Part shown: positions 18,171 through 26,240 of the stretch, piece after piece
Layout: each line of letters starts with the position of its first letter
How positions within the stretch are numbered: the stretch's first letter is position 1
Source: IDS-8 sp040902105
GTDB taxonomy: Bacteria; Pseudomonadota; Gammaproteobacteria; Steroidobacterales; Woeseiaceae
Length of the DNA: 64,000 nucleotides
NCBI GenBank assembly: GCA_040902105.1
Contig: JBBDXW010000001.1
Coordinates: forward strand, 157,336-221,335
Direction of reading: 5' to 3'
Program-made: the position numbers and the translations under genes
The notes under the pieces: generated by a model
What the model saw: only the letters and a program-made list of their open reading frames with translations
Database searches by the model: none
Told to the model about the DNA's origin: nothing

Positions 18171-18525
18171 TTCGAGCTGTCGGATAGCGAACGCGAATGT
18201 TTGCTCGACGAAACCTGCGACCGCGACACGAATCTGCGAAGTGCTGTCGAACGCATGTTGCAGGACTGCGAAAGCGACGACGGGCCGCTCTTGCAGCCGG
18301 GCGGCGGCGCGTAACGCGCAAGACGAGGCAGCGGCGGAAACCCTTGAGCAAGTGCTGCCGATCTGGCGCAGCTCGTACGGTGCTACGCATCCGAAGGTTC
18401 TTGCGGCGCTCAACAACCTGGGCGCGTCCAGGCGCGAAGCGGGCAATTTCGAGGGCGCCGAGGAAGTGTTGCGGGAACTCTCGCGCTTAGCCGCGAAGCA
18501 TTCGGAGAGTCGCATCAGCAGATCG
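18135..18525 (+). pseudogene. Remnant of a Ser/Thr kinase/TPR gene
   Basis: Two short coding relics lie in different frames. The first, ending at the stop at 18314, reads FELSDSERECLLDETC...NLRSAVERMLQ, the N-terminal leader typical of large bacterial kinases with TPR tails. The second (about 18310-18520) reads ETLEQVLPIWRSSYGATHP...LAALNNLGASRREAGNFEGA, a TPR_10/12-type repeat from the C-terminal end of such a kinase. The kinase domain between them is absent. Together with the adjacent hydrolase fragment this marks a deletion hotspot. Confidence 0.6.
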
Positions 18526-18566
18526 CCCAAAGCTCCTTTCGTCCAACACCCGGTAGGGCGATTTCC

Positions 18567-18806
18567 TCAGCTCTCGTCGACGTTGAACTCCTCGAGAGCT
18601 TCGTCGCCGCCGGCGCTTTTCAATAAAATTTCGACGCGCTGCTCGGCGTCCTTGAGCGCCGCCTGGCAATTACGCGTCAGCTTGATTCCTTCTTCGAACT
18701 TTTTCATCGCTTTTTCCAGCGGCAGGTCGCCGCTTTCCAGTTCGTCGATGAGCGATTCCAGTTCTTCCAGGGATTTTTCGAGATTGAGAGGTGTCTTGCC
18801 GGACAT
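18567..18806 (-). CDS. xseB: Exodeoxyribonuclease VII small subunit
   Basis: A 79-residue protein with the canonical helical-hairpin sequence: SLEELESLIDELESGDLPLE followed by KFEEGIKLTRNCQAALKDAEQRVE. It pairs with XseA to degrade single-stranded DNA into oligonucleotides. In most gammaproteobacteria xseB leads an xseB-ispA-dxs operon. Here only remnants lie downstream on the minus strand, so it is an orphan. Confidence 0.93.
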   Translation of the reverse strand: MSGKTPLNLEKSLEELESLIDELESGDLPLEKAMKKFEEGIKLTRNCQAALKDAEQRVEILLKSAGGDEALEEFNVDES

Positions 18807-18902
18807 GAGCCTGCTTTTGCGGTCGACGGAAAATTGGCGGCTACGCTACAGGGCGGCTGCCGACGGGTCAACGGCAGGGCTCGTTCGTCGGCTGCGTGCG
18901 GG

Positions 18903-18976
18903 AAATCGCCCGCTTTCGCGCGGGCTCCAACAAGGTTTCGACGGCCCTTGTCGGAGCCCGTGAAAACGGCCGATTC
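18903..18976. repeat. REP-like family A pair
   Basis: Two inverted units (ATCGCCCGCTTTCGCGCGGG...CTCCAACA and TGTCGGAGCCCGTGAAAACGG) face each other between xseB and the rubrerythrin promoter. Each unit is a short GC-rich palindrome of roughly 26 nt. The 274-bp gap otherwise holds only the rubrerythrin promoter. Confidence 0.85.
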
Positions 18977-18992
18977 TCGCCGAGGCGGCGCG

Positions 18993-19045
18993 TTGACATT
19001 GGCCGGACGCGGGCTTAGAGTGACCGTTGATTAGACTTAGTCTAA
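18993..19045 (+). promoter_or_regulatory. Promoter and palindromic operator candidate for the rubrerythrin operon
   Basis: A consensus -35 TTGACA (18993) is spaced 17 nt from a TAGAGT -10 (19016). A perfect 15-bp palindrome TTAGACTTAGTCTAA (19031-19045) lies about 10 nt downstream, where a repressor would block transcription. An AGAGGAG ribosome-binding site precedes the ATG at 19081. The regulator is unknown; an iron- or peroxide-responsive factor would fit the gene content. Confidence 0.6.
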
Positions 19046-19080
19046 ATAGTTTAACCCGACGCTTTTAGAGAGGAGCCATC

Positions 19081-19500
19081 ATGTCATTGAAGGGCAGCAA
19101 GACCGAGACCAATCTGAAGGATGCATTTGCCGGCGAATCCCAGGCGAATCGTCGCTATCTGTACTTTGCTGCGAAAGCGGATGTCGAAGGTTACAACGAC
19201 GTAGCCGCGGTCTTCCGCTCGACGGCAGAGGGCGAAACCGGCCATGCGCACGGCCATCTCGAATATCTCGAGGAAGTCGGCGATCCGGCGACCGGACTGC
19301 CGATCGGCGCCACCTCGGCGAATCTCGCCGCCGCAATCGCCGGCGAAACGCACGAGTACACGGACATGTACCCGGGCATGGCGAAGACGGCGCGTGACGA
19401 GAGCTTCGACGAAATCGCCGACTGGTTCGAGACGCTGGCGAAGGCCGAGCGCTCGCACGCCAATCGTTTCCAGAAAGCACTGGACACGCTGGACGGCTGA
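19081..19500 (+). CDS. Rubrerythrin (diiron domain only)
   Basis: A 139-residue ferritin-like four-helix protein. Diiron ligands fit Glu19 and Glu50-x-Glu52-x-x-His55 in the first half, and Glu89 and Glu123-x-x-His126 in the second. The C-terminal rubredoxin domain of classical rubrerythrin is absent. The family reduces hydrogen peroxide. It leads an operon with an Fe-S protein and a DUF3501 protein and has its own promoter and palindrome. Confidence 0.94.
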   Translation: MSLKGSKTETNLKDAFAGESQANRRYLYFAAKADVEGYNDVAAVFRSTAEGETGHAHGHLEYLEEVGDPATGLPIGATSANLAAAIAGETHEYTDMYPGMAKTARDESFDEIADWFETLAKAERSHANRFQKALDTLDG

Positions 19501-19558
19501 ATCCGCAATGGGAACGGCAGCCGTTCGATGAACCGGCTGCCGTCTCCGTCGCTCTGCC

Positions 19559-20902
19559 ATGAGCAAGCCCATAGACCTTCGCGAGGGCAGTCTCGAGGCC
19601 CCGACCCGGCATCCGATTGCCTGGCAAACCGAGGAGTTTTACAACGAACCTGCGCTGGTGACAGAACTCGAGCGCGTGTTCGACATCTGTCACGGCTGTC
19701 GCCGCTGCTTCAATCTGTGCAATGCGTTCCCGACCCTGTTCGATGCCATCGATGAATCGGAAACGATGGAACTCGATTCGGTGCCGAAGGAGGTGTACTG
19801 GGACGTCGTCGACAATTGCTACCAGTGCGACATGTGTTACATGACCAAGTGTCCGTACGTGCCGCCGCATCCGTGGAACGTCGATTTCCCTCACCTGATG
19901 CTGCGTGCCAGTGCGGTGAAGTTCAGGAAGAGGCCGCCGAAATGGCGCGACCGGATACTGACTTCGACGGACACCGTGGGACGTCTCGCCGGAATTCCGG
20001 TTGTCGTTCAGGCGGTCAACGCCGGCAACCGCAACAAAACCGGCCGCAAGGTCCTGGAAAAGACTCTTGGGGTTCATCGTGACGCCCCGCTGCCTGTTTA
20101 CCATTCGAACACGGCGCGAAAGAGGCTCAGGAAGCATCGCGGCGAGACGGGCGCGCGTGCGGAGGCCACCGCCGCGACGCGCGGCAAGGTCGTTCTGTTC
20201 GCTACCTGCTACGGCAACCGCAATATGCCGTCGCTGGCCGAGGATCTTGCCGCCGTCTTCGAACACAACCGGATCCCCGTGGCTCTCGCGGAAAAAGAAA
20301 TCTGTTGCGGCATGCCCAAGCTCGAACTCGGCGATCTCGATGCCATTGTGCGCACGAAGGAAACGAACATCCCTGTGCTTGCATCATGGGTCGACCGGGG
20401 CTGGGATATCGTGACGCCGATACCTTCCTGCACGCTGATGTTCAAACGGGAACTGCCGCTCATGTTTCCGGACGATGCGGACGTCGCCAAAGTTCGCAAG
20501 GCAACGTTCGATCCATTCGAATACCTGATGCTGCGCCACAAAGACGGAAAACTTCGAACGGACTTCACGGAGCGTCTCGGCAAGGTCGCGTACCAGGTAC
20601 CCTGTCACCTGCGGGTTCAGAACATCGGCCTTAAGACGCGCGATACCCTGATGCTGGTCCCGGGCACCGAGGTAGAAGCCATTGAACGATGTTCAGGACA
20701 CGATGGGAGCTACGCCGTGAAAGAGGAGTTTTACGAAATCTCCAAAAAGATCGCACGGCCGGTAGTACAGAAAATCAACAAGAGCAACGCACAGCATTTC
20801 ATAAGCGACTGTCCGATGGCCGCCGCGCAGATCGGCCAGGGTCTCGATAAACTGACGCCGCAGCATCCGATGGGACTGCTGCGTCGCGCCTACGGCATTT
20901 GA
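19559..20902 (+). CDS. Fe-S oxidoreductase, GlpC/HdrD-like
   Basis: A 447-residue protein. The N-terminal ferredoxin domain has CHGCRRCFNLC (Cys44, 47, 50, 54) and CYQCDMCYMTKCP (Cys87, 90, 93, 98; the last spacing is one residue longer than usual). It is followed by two cysteine-rich CCG-type domains (CCGMPKLELGD near 245 and a later CSGHDG). The family carries electrons to or from heterodisulfide, glycerol-3-phosphate or related systems. Sitting between rubrerythrin and DUF3501, it is plausibly the electron donor for peroxide reduction; this is inference. Confidence 0.88.
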   Translation: MSKPIDLREGSLEAPTRHPIAWQTEEFYNEPALVTELERVFDICHGCRRCFNLCNAFPTLFDAIDESETMELDSVPKEVYWDVVDNCYQCDMCYMTKCPYVPPHPWNVDFPHLMLRASAVKFRKRPPKWRDRILTSTDTVGRLAGIPVVVQAVNAGNRNKTGRKVLEKTLGVHRDAPLPVYHSNTARKRLRKHRGETGARAEATAATRGKVVLFATCYGNRNMPSLAEDLAAVFEHNRIPVALAEKEICCGMPKLELGDLDAIVRTKETNIPVLASWVDRGWDIVTPIPSCTLMFKRELPLMFPDDADVAKVRKATFDPFEYLMLRHKDGKLRTDFTERLGKVAYQVPCHLRVQNIGLKTRDTLMLVPGTEVEAIERCSGHDGSYAVKEEFYEISKKIARPVVQKINKSNAQHFISDCPMAAAQIGQGLDKLTPQHPMGLLRRAYGI

Positions 20903-20925
20903 ATCGCAGCGTGACTGGGAACGCC

Positions 20926-21510
20926 ATGGAAAAGCTGACTCGCGAAACACTCTTCAGTCTGGAGAAATACGCGGAAGTGCGTAACGATTTTCGCGCCGAG
21001 GTCATGGCACACAAGCGCGATCGCCGCCTGGCGCTGGGCATGAATGCCACCTTGTATTTCGAAGATCGCCTGACGATGCAGTATCAGGTACAGGAGATGC
21101 TGCGTATCGAGCGCATTTTCGAAGCGGCGGGAATTGCCGAGGAACTGAACGCCTACAACCCGCTGATCCCGGACGGGAACAACTGGAAAGCGACCTTCAT
21201 GATTGAGTTCCCGGATGCGACCGAACGCAAAACCATGTTGCAGAAGCTGATCGGCATCGAGAATCAGGTCTGGCTGCAGATCGGCGAGTGCGACCGGATC
21301 AGGCCGATCGCCGACCAGGATCTGCAGCGCGACACCGAAGAAAAAACTTCGGCGGTGCATTTTCTGTTGTTCGAACTCCCGCCGGAACAGATCCGGTCCT
21401 TGAAGGAAGGCGCCTCACTTGCCGCCGGCATCGATCACGTGAACTATCACGTCGAAGTCCGCCCGGTGGCCGATAACATTCGCCGCGCGCTGCTGCACGA
21501 CCTCAACTGA
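20926..21510 (+). CDS. DUF3501 family protein
   Basis: A 194-residue protein starting MEKLTRETLFSLEKYAEVR, the usual N-terminus of DUF3501 proteins. It is soluble and acidic, with LALGMNATLYFEDRLTMQYQ and VWLQIGECDRI segments. It starts 24 nt after the Fe-S gene. The conserved partnership of rubrerythrin, Fe-S protein and DUF3501 suggests an oxidative-stress role, but no biochemical function can be read from sequence. Confidence 0.88.
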   Translation: MEKLTRETLFSLEKYAEVRNDFRAEVMAHKRDRRLALGMNATLYFEDRLTMQYQVQEMLRIERIFEAAGIAEELNAYNPLIPDGNNWKATFMIEFPDATERKTMLQKLIGIENQVWLQIGECDRIRPIADQDLQRDTEEKTSAVHFLLFELPPEQIRSLKEGASLAAGIDHVNYHVEVRPVADNIRRALLHDLN

Positions 21511-21513
21511 AGC

Positions 21514-21535
21514 GCCGCTCGCGCGGGCTCCAACA
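21514..21535 (+). repeat. Partial REP-like family A half
   Basis: A single truncated unit (CCGCTCGCGCGGGCTCCAAC) lies directly after the DUF3501 stop, next to a family B element. Confidence 0.6.
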
Positions 21536-21553
21536 GTCAACCGGTGCCTGAAC

Positions 21554-21686
21554 CGGTGCCGGACTTGGATCATTGGACATTTTGCACAGCCGGTGCCGGA
21601 CTTGGATCATTGGACATTTTGCGACTCTGTTCGCTCTGCCCGCGGTTAAGCGTCAGCGAAATGTCCAATGATCCAAGTCCGGCACC
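21554..21686. repeat. Palindromic repeat family B, copy 3 (duplicated left arm)
   Basis: Two direct copies of the left arm start at 21554 and 21592 and face one right arm ending at 21686. The variable position reads CATTGG/CCAATG. Terminal stutters extend it: CCGGTGCCTGAA on the left and GGCACCGTTTCC-like units three times on the right, to about 21720. It fills the gap before parE, where a TAGAAT -10-like box (about 21742) also lies. Confidence 0.9.
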
Positions 21687-21782
21687 GTTTCCCCCGGCAC
21701 CGTTTCCGGCACTGTTTCCCAAACGCGTGCGTACATCCTGCTAGAATCCTCGCGTGTACCCCGCTTGTGGCATTAAAAACAG

Positions 21783-23666
21783 ATGAGCAAACGATACGAC
21801 GCGGCCGACATCGAGGTCCTGAGCGGTCTTGAGCCCGTGCGCCGGCGGCCCGGCATGTATACCGACACCACGCGACCGAATCACCTTGCCCACGAAGTCG
21901 TCGATAACAGCGTCGATGAAGCGCTCGCGGGCCACTGCAGGAAAATCGAAGTCACACTGCTTGACGACGGTTCCGTCGAGGTCAGCGACGACGGCCGCGG
22001 TATGCCGGTCGATATCCATCCGAAAGAGAAAATTCCCGGCGTCGAACTGATCCTGACGCGCCTGCATGCAGGGGGCAAATTCAATAACGAGAATTATCAG
22101 TTCGCCGGCGGACTGCACGGCGTCGGCGTATCCGTCGTCAATGCGCTGTCAAAGAACCTGGAAGTATGGATACGCCGCGGCGGCAAGGAATACAACATGA
22201 GCTTCGCCGGCGGCAACAAGCGCGGCAAACTCGAGGTCGTCGGTACTGTCGGCAAGCAGAATACCGGTACCACGATTCGATTCTGGCCGGATCCGAAGTA
22301 CTTCGATTCACCGAAAATTTCCGTGTCGCGCCTGAAACACGCGCTGCGCGCCAAAGCCGTCCTTTGCCCGGGCCTGACCGTCAAGCTGAAAGTGGTCAAG
22401 CCGAAGGAAGAGGTGGAGTGGCTGTATGCGGGCGGGCTGGAAGAATACCTGCTCGAGGCCGTCGGCAACGTCGAGCACCTGCCCGTCGAGCCGTTTTCGG
22501 GCAACCTTGCGGGCAAGAATGAGGGAGTCGAATGGGCGCTCGTGTGGACCGCCGAGCCGGGCCAGGTGGGCGAGAGCTACGTCAATCTGATCCCCACGCC
22601 GCAGGACGGGACCCACGTCAACGGCATGCGCACCGGACTGACGAACGCTTTGCGGGAATTCTGCGAGTTTCGCAGTCTCCTGCCGCGCGGCGTACAGATT
22701 TCTCCGGAAGACGTCTGGGACGGTCTCAATTTCGTGCTTAGCGCGAAGCTCGAGAACCCCCAGTTTTCCGGCCAGACAAAAGAAAGATTGTCGTCGCGCG
22801 AGTCCGCGGCATTCATCGGAGGCGTCATCAAGGACAGCTTCTCGCTTTGGCTCAATCAGCACCCGGAAACAGGCGGTCAGATTGCAGAACTCGCGATTTC
22901 CAAAGCGCAGTCGCGGCTCAAAGCCGCGAAAACAGTGGTGCGCAAGAAAATCGTGTCCGGTCCGGCGTTGCCTGGGAAGCTCGCCGATTGCAGGTCCCAG
23001 GAACCCGAACTGAGCGAGATATTCCTGGTGGAGGGCGATTCCGCCGGGGGCTCGGCGAAGCAGGCGCGCGATCGCAATACACAGGCAATCCTGCCGCTCC
23101 GGGGCAAGATCCTGAATACCTGGGAAGTCGAGACGAACGAGATTCTCGCTTCGCAGGAAGTGCACGACATCAGCGTGGCGCTCGGTGTAGATCCGGGTGG
23201 CAGCAACATCGACGGCCTGCGCTATCACAAAATCTGCATCCTCGCGGACGCGGATTCCGACGGCGCGCACATCGCCACGCTCCTTTGCGCGCTGTTTCTC
23301 AGGCATTTTCGCAACCTGGTGTTGGCCGGACACGTCTACGTTGCGATGCCGCCCCTTTTTCGCATCGACGTAGGCAAAGAGGTCTATTACGCGCTGGATC
23401 AGGCCGAACGGCAGGGAATTCTCGACCGTATTGACGCGGAAAATATGCGCGGCAAGATCATCGTTACCCGCTTTAAAGGCCTGGGCGAAATGAGCCCCCA
23501 GCAGCTGCGCGAGACCACGATGCATCGCGACACGCGTCGCCTCGTTCGACTCACCGTCGATGCGAAGGACAACACCGATCAGCTCATGGACATGCTGCTG
23601 GCAAAGAAACGCGCCAGCGATCGCCGCAGCTGGCTGGAAACGAAAGGCAATCTCGCGGAGGTGTAG
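21783..23666 (+). CDS. parE: DNA topoisomerase IV subunit B
   Basis: The ATPase subunit of topoisomerase IV, which decatenates daughter chromosomes. At 627 residues it matches ParE (630 in E. coli) rather than GyrB (about 800). GHKL motifs: VVDNSVDEALAGHC, DDGRGMPVDIHP and GGLHGVGVSVVNALS. The TOPRIM domain has LVEGDSAGGSAKQARDR and ILADADSDGAHIATL. parC follows after a repeat-filled 178-bp gap. Confidence 0.95.
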   Translation: MSKRYDAADIEVLSGLEPVRRRPGMYTDTTRPNHLAHEVVDNSVDEALAGHCRKIEVTLLDDGSVEVSDDGRGMPVDIHPKEKIPGVELILTRLHAGGKFNNENYQFAGGLHGVGVSVVNALSKNLEVWIRRGGKEYNMSFAGGNKRGKLEVVGTVGKQNTGTTIRFWPDPKYFDSPKISVSRLKHALRAKAVLCPGLTVKLKVVKPKEEVEWLYAGGLEEYLLEAVGNVEHLPVEPFSGNLAGKNEGVEWALVWTAEPGQVGESYVNLIPTPQDGTHVNGMRTGLTNALREFCEFRSLLPRGVQISPEDVWDGLNFVLSAKLENPQFSGQTKERLSSRESAAFIGGVIKDSFSLWLNQHPETGGQIAELAISKAQSRLKAAKTVVRKKIVSGPALPGKLADCRSQEPELSEIFLVEGDSAGGSAKQARDRNTQAILPLRGKILNTWEVETNEILASQEVHDISVALGVDPGGSNIDGLRYHKICILADADSDGAHIATLLCALFLRHFRNLVLAGHVYVAMPPLFRIDVGKEVYYALDQAERQGILDRIDAENMRGKIIVTRFKGLGEMSPQQLRETTMHRDTRRLVRLTVDAKDNTDQLMDMLLAKKRASDRRSWLETKGNLAEV

Positions 23667-23778
23667 AAATACACGCCGCCGGAGGGGCACTATTCATGAA
23701 GGAACGGCACTTGGTTGGGCCTTCCCGCCCGCGGGACGCTCGGCAGGGCAAGAGGGCTGATCGCGTAAGGGCTGCCCT

Positions 23779-23844
23779 TGTTGGAGCCCGTGAAAACGGG
23801 CGAATAAACGACACGGAGATCGCCCGCTCTCGCGGGCTCCAACA
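23779..23844. repeat. REP-like family A pair abutting parC
   Basis: Unit 1 (TTGGAGCCCGTGAAAACGGG, 23779-23805) and inverted unit 2 (ATCGCCCGCTCTCGCGGG, 23818-23844) occupy the parE-parC gap. The last base of unit 2 is immediately followed by the parC ATG, leaving no Shine-Dalgarno outside the repeat. Confidence 0.85.
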
Positions 23845-26088
23845 ATGCAGAACCAACTGAATCTCGAAGGCATCGAGCAGCTCGCGCTCAAGGCGTATAC
23901 CGAGAAGGCGTACCTCGACTATTCGATGTATGTCATTCTCGATCGCGCGCTGCCGCAGATCGGCGACGGCCTGAAGCCGGTACAGCGCCGCATCGTTTAC
24001 GCGATGAGCGAGCTCGGTCTTTCGGCCGGCGCAAAGCCGAAGAAATCCGCGCGCACGATCGGCGACGTCATCGGCAAGTACCATCCCCACGGCGACTCCG
24101 CCTGCTACGAGGCGATGGTGCTGATGGCTCAGCCGTTTTCCTATCGCTACGCGATCGTCGACGGCCAGGGAAATTTCGGCTCGACCGACGACCCGAAGTC
24201 GTTCGCCGCGATGCGCTATACCGAATCGCGGCTGATGCCCTATGCAAAGAGCCTGCTGGCCGAGCTGGGACAGGGCACGGTCGACTGGGCACCGAACTTC
24301 GACGGCACGCTGGACGAGCCGGTCGTCTTGCCGGCGCGCCTGCCCAACCTGCTGCTGAACGGTACGACGGGCATCGCCGTCGGCCTGTCGACGGACGTGC
24401 CTCCACACAACCTGCGCGAGGTGGCGAGCGCACTGGTTCACCTGATCGACAATCCGGACGCGACTGTCGCGCAGTTGATGAAACACATCAAAGGCCCGGA
24501 TTTTCCGACAGGCGGCGAGCTGATTTCACCCAGGGCCGACATCAAACAGATCTACGAGACGGGAAACGGCACGCTGCGCCTGCGTGCATCCTACAAAGTG
24601 GAGAACGGCGATATCGTGATCAATTCGCTGCCGTACCAGATTTCCGGCAGCAAGATTCTGGAGCAGATCGCGATACAGATGCGCAACAAGAAGTTGCCGA
24701 TCGTCGAGGATCTGCGGGATGAATCGGATCATGAAGATCCCATACGCCTGGTCATTACGCCGAAATCGAAGAAAATTGATGTCGACGAACTGATGTCGCA
24801 TCTTTTTTCGACCACGTCGCTGGAGCGAACCGTCCGGGTCAACATGAACATCGTGGCACTCGACGGCCGGCCGCGAACCTTCAACCTGACCGGGCTCATG
24901 ACCGAGTGGATTCAGTTCCGCAAGGACACCGTCAAACGCCGCCTGAAGCACAGATTGCAGATCGTTTCGGACCGCCTGCATATTCTCGACGGGCTTCTGA
25001 TCGCCTATCTCAATATCGACGAAGTTATTGCCATCATTCGCAAGGAGGACGAGCCGAAACCGGTGTTGATGAAACGGTTCAGGCTTTCCGACCCGCAGGC
25101 CGAGGCGATCCTGAATCTGCGCCTGCGTAACCTGGCGAAACTGGAGGAGATGAAGATTCGCGGCGAACAGGATGGGCTCAATGAGGAAAGGAACATCATT
25201 GAGAAAACCCTCAAGAGCACGGCCCGCCTGAAAACGCTCATCAAGAAAGAGCTTCTGGACGATGCGGACGCCTATGGCGACGCGCGAAGGACCAGGCTGG
25301 TGGAGCGGGAAGCTGCGCAGGCGCTGGACGAAACGCAACTCGTCGCAAGCGAACCAGTCACGCTCGTGTTGTCGAAGCGCGGCTGGGCGCGAGCCGCGAA
25401 GGGACACGACGTCGATCCGTATGCCCTGAGCTATAAGTCAGGTGATGAGTTCCTCGCCGCGGCGCGCGGTCGCAGCAACCAGCTTGCGATGTTCAACGAC
25501 AGTACCGGCCGCGTCTACAGCGTCCTTGCGCACACGTTACCCTCGGCGCGCGGGCAGGGCGAACCGCTGTCCGGGCGATTCAACCCTCCGGACGGCGCCG
25601 AGTTCTGCGGCGCGATGATCGGCGATCCGGAATCGCAATGGTTACTCGCGAGCGATGCGGGTTACGGCTTCATCGCGAAGCTTTCCGACCTCGCGTCGCG
25701 TAACAAAGCGGGGAAGCTGGTTCTGCGGGTACCCGCAGGCGGCCGTGCAGTGGTCCCTGCGCCGGTGCCGCCGGCGGCCAGATCCCTGATTGCCGCAGTG
25801 AGTTCCATCGGGCGTTTGCTGCTGTTCGAAATGGGCGAACTGCCCGAACTCGCAAAAGGCAAGGGCAATAAAATCATCAATATTCCGGGCAAGAAATACC
25901 AGTCCGGCGAGGAAAAAATGGTCGCGCTGGCGGTCGTGCCCGAGGGCGGCAATCTGCAGGTGCAGACGGCCACCCGCGGGATGACCGTCAAGTGGGACGA
26001 TCTCGACGACTATTACGGCGAACGCGGCCTCCGCGGTGCCCTGTTGCCCAAAGGTTGGCGCAAGGTCGAGCGGTTGACTGCCGAGTAG
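23845..26088 (+). CDS. parC: DNA topoisomerase IV subunit A
   Basis: The DNA-cleaving subunit, 747 residues (752 in E. coli ParC). Motifs: AYLDYSMYVILDRALPQIGDGLKPVQRRI at the N-terminus, GKYHPHGDSACYEAMVLMAQ and the catalytic Tyr in MRYTESRLMP (about residue 122). The degenerate C-terminal beta-pinwheel is typical of ParC and lacks the GyrA box. The ATG directly follows a REP unit and has no obvious ribosome-binding site; the next in-frame ATG is inside conserved sequence. Confidence 0.95.
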   Translation: MQNQLNLEGIEQLALKAYTEKAYLDYSMYVILDRALPQIGDGLKPVQRRIVYAMSELGLSAGAKPKKSARTIGDVIGKYHPHGDSACYEAMVLMAQPFSYRYAIVDGQGNFGSTDDPKSFAAMRYTESRLMPYAKSLLAELGQGTVDWAPNFDGTLDEPVVLPARLPNLLLNGTTGIAVGLSTDVPPHNLREVASALVHLIDNPDATVAQLMKHIKGPDFPTGGELISPRADIKQIYETGNGTLRLRASYKVENGDIVINSLPYQISGSKILEQIAIQMRNKKLPIVEDLRDESDHEDPIRLVITPKSKKIDVDELMSHLFSTTSLERTVRVNMNIVALDGRPRTFNLTGLMTEWIQFRKDTVKRRLKHRLQIVSDRLHILDGLLIAYLNIDEVIAIIRKEDEPKPVLMKRFRLSDPQAEAILNLRLRNLAKLEEMKIRGEQDGLNEERNIIEKTLKSTARLKTLIKKELLDDADAYGDARRTRLVEREAAQALDETQLVASEPVTLVLSKRGWARAAKGHDVDPYALSYKSGDEFLAAARGRSNQLAMFNDSTGRVYSVLAHTLPSARGQGEPLSGRFNPPDGAEFCGAMIGDPESQWLLASDAGYGFIAKLSDLASRNKAGKLVLRVPAGGRAVVPAPVPPAARSLIAAVSSIGRLLLFEMGELPELAKGKGNKIINIPGKKYQSGEEKMVALAVVPEGGNLQVQTATRGMTVKWDDLDDYYGERGLRGALLPKGWRKVERLTAE

Positions 26089-26095
26089 GGTAGCC

Positions 26096-26172
26096 GCTCG
26101 CATTATCCATGAACGGTTGGGGGCGCTGGTGTGCCGTTATGCCGTTAGGTGCCGTTCATGAATAATGCGAGC
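26096..26172. repeat. Short family C derivative
   Basis: Arms of about 21 bp (CTCGCATTATCCATGAACGG and the complement, one mismatch) enclose a 35-nt centre. The centre contains the unit TGCCGTT iterated three times up to the right arm. It looks like family C ends with the core deleted, and lies between the convergent parC and fimV-like genes. Confidence 0.75.
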
Positions 26173-26240
26173 GTGCCGCGCCGTTCGCAGACTGTGTCAG
26201 CCGATCGACCTTATTTTTGTACGGAGATGCCGACAGCGCT

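Noticed and set aside
21783..26088. gyrB/gyrA
   Set aside because: Subunit lengths (627 and 747 residues) and the degenerate C-terminal domain without a GyrA box fit parE/parC.
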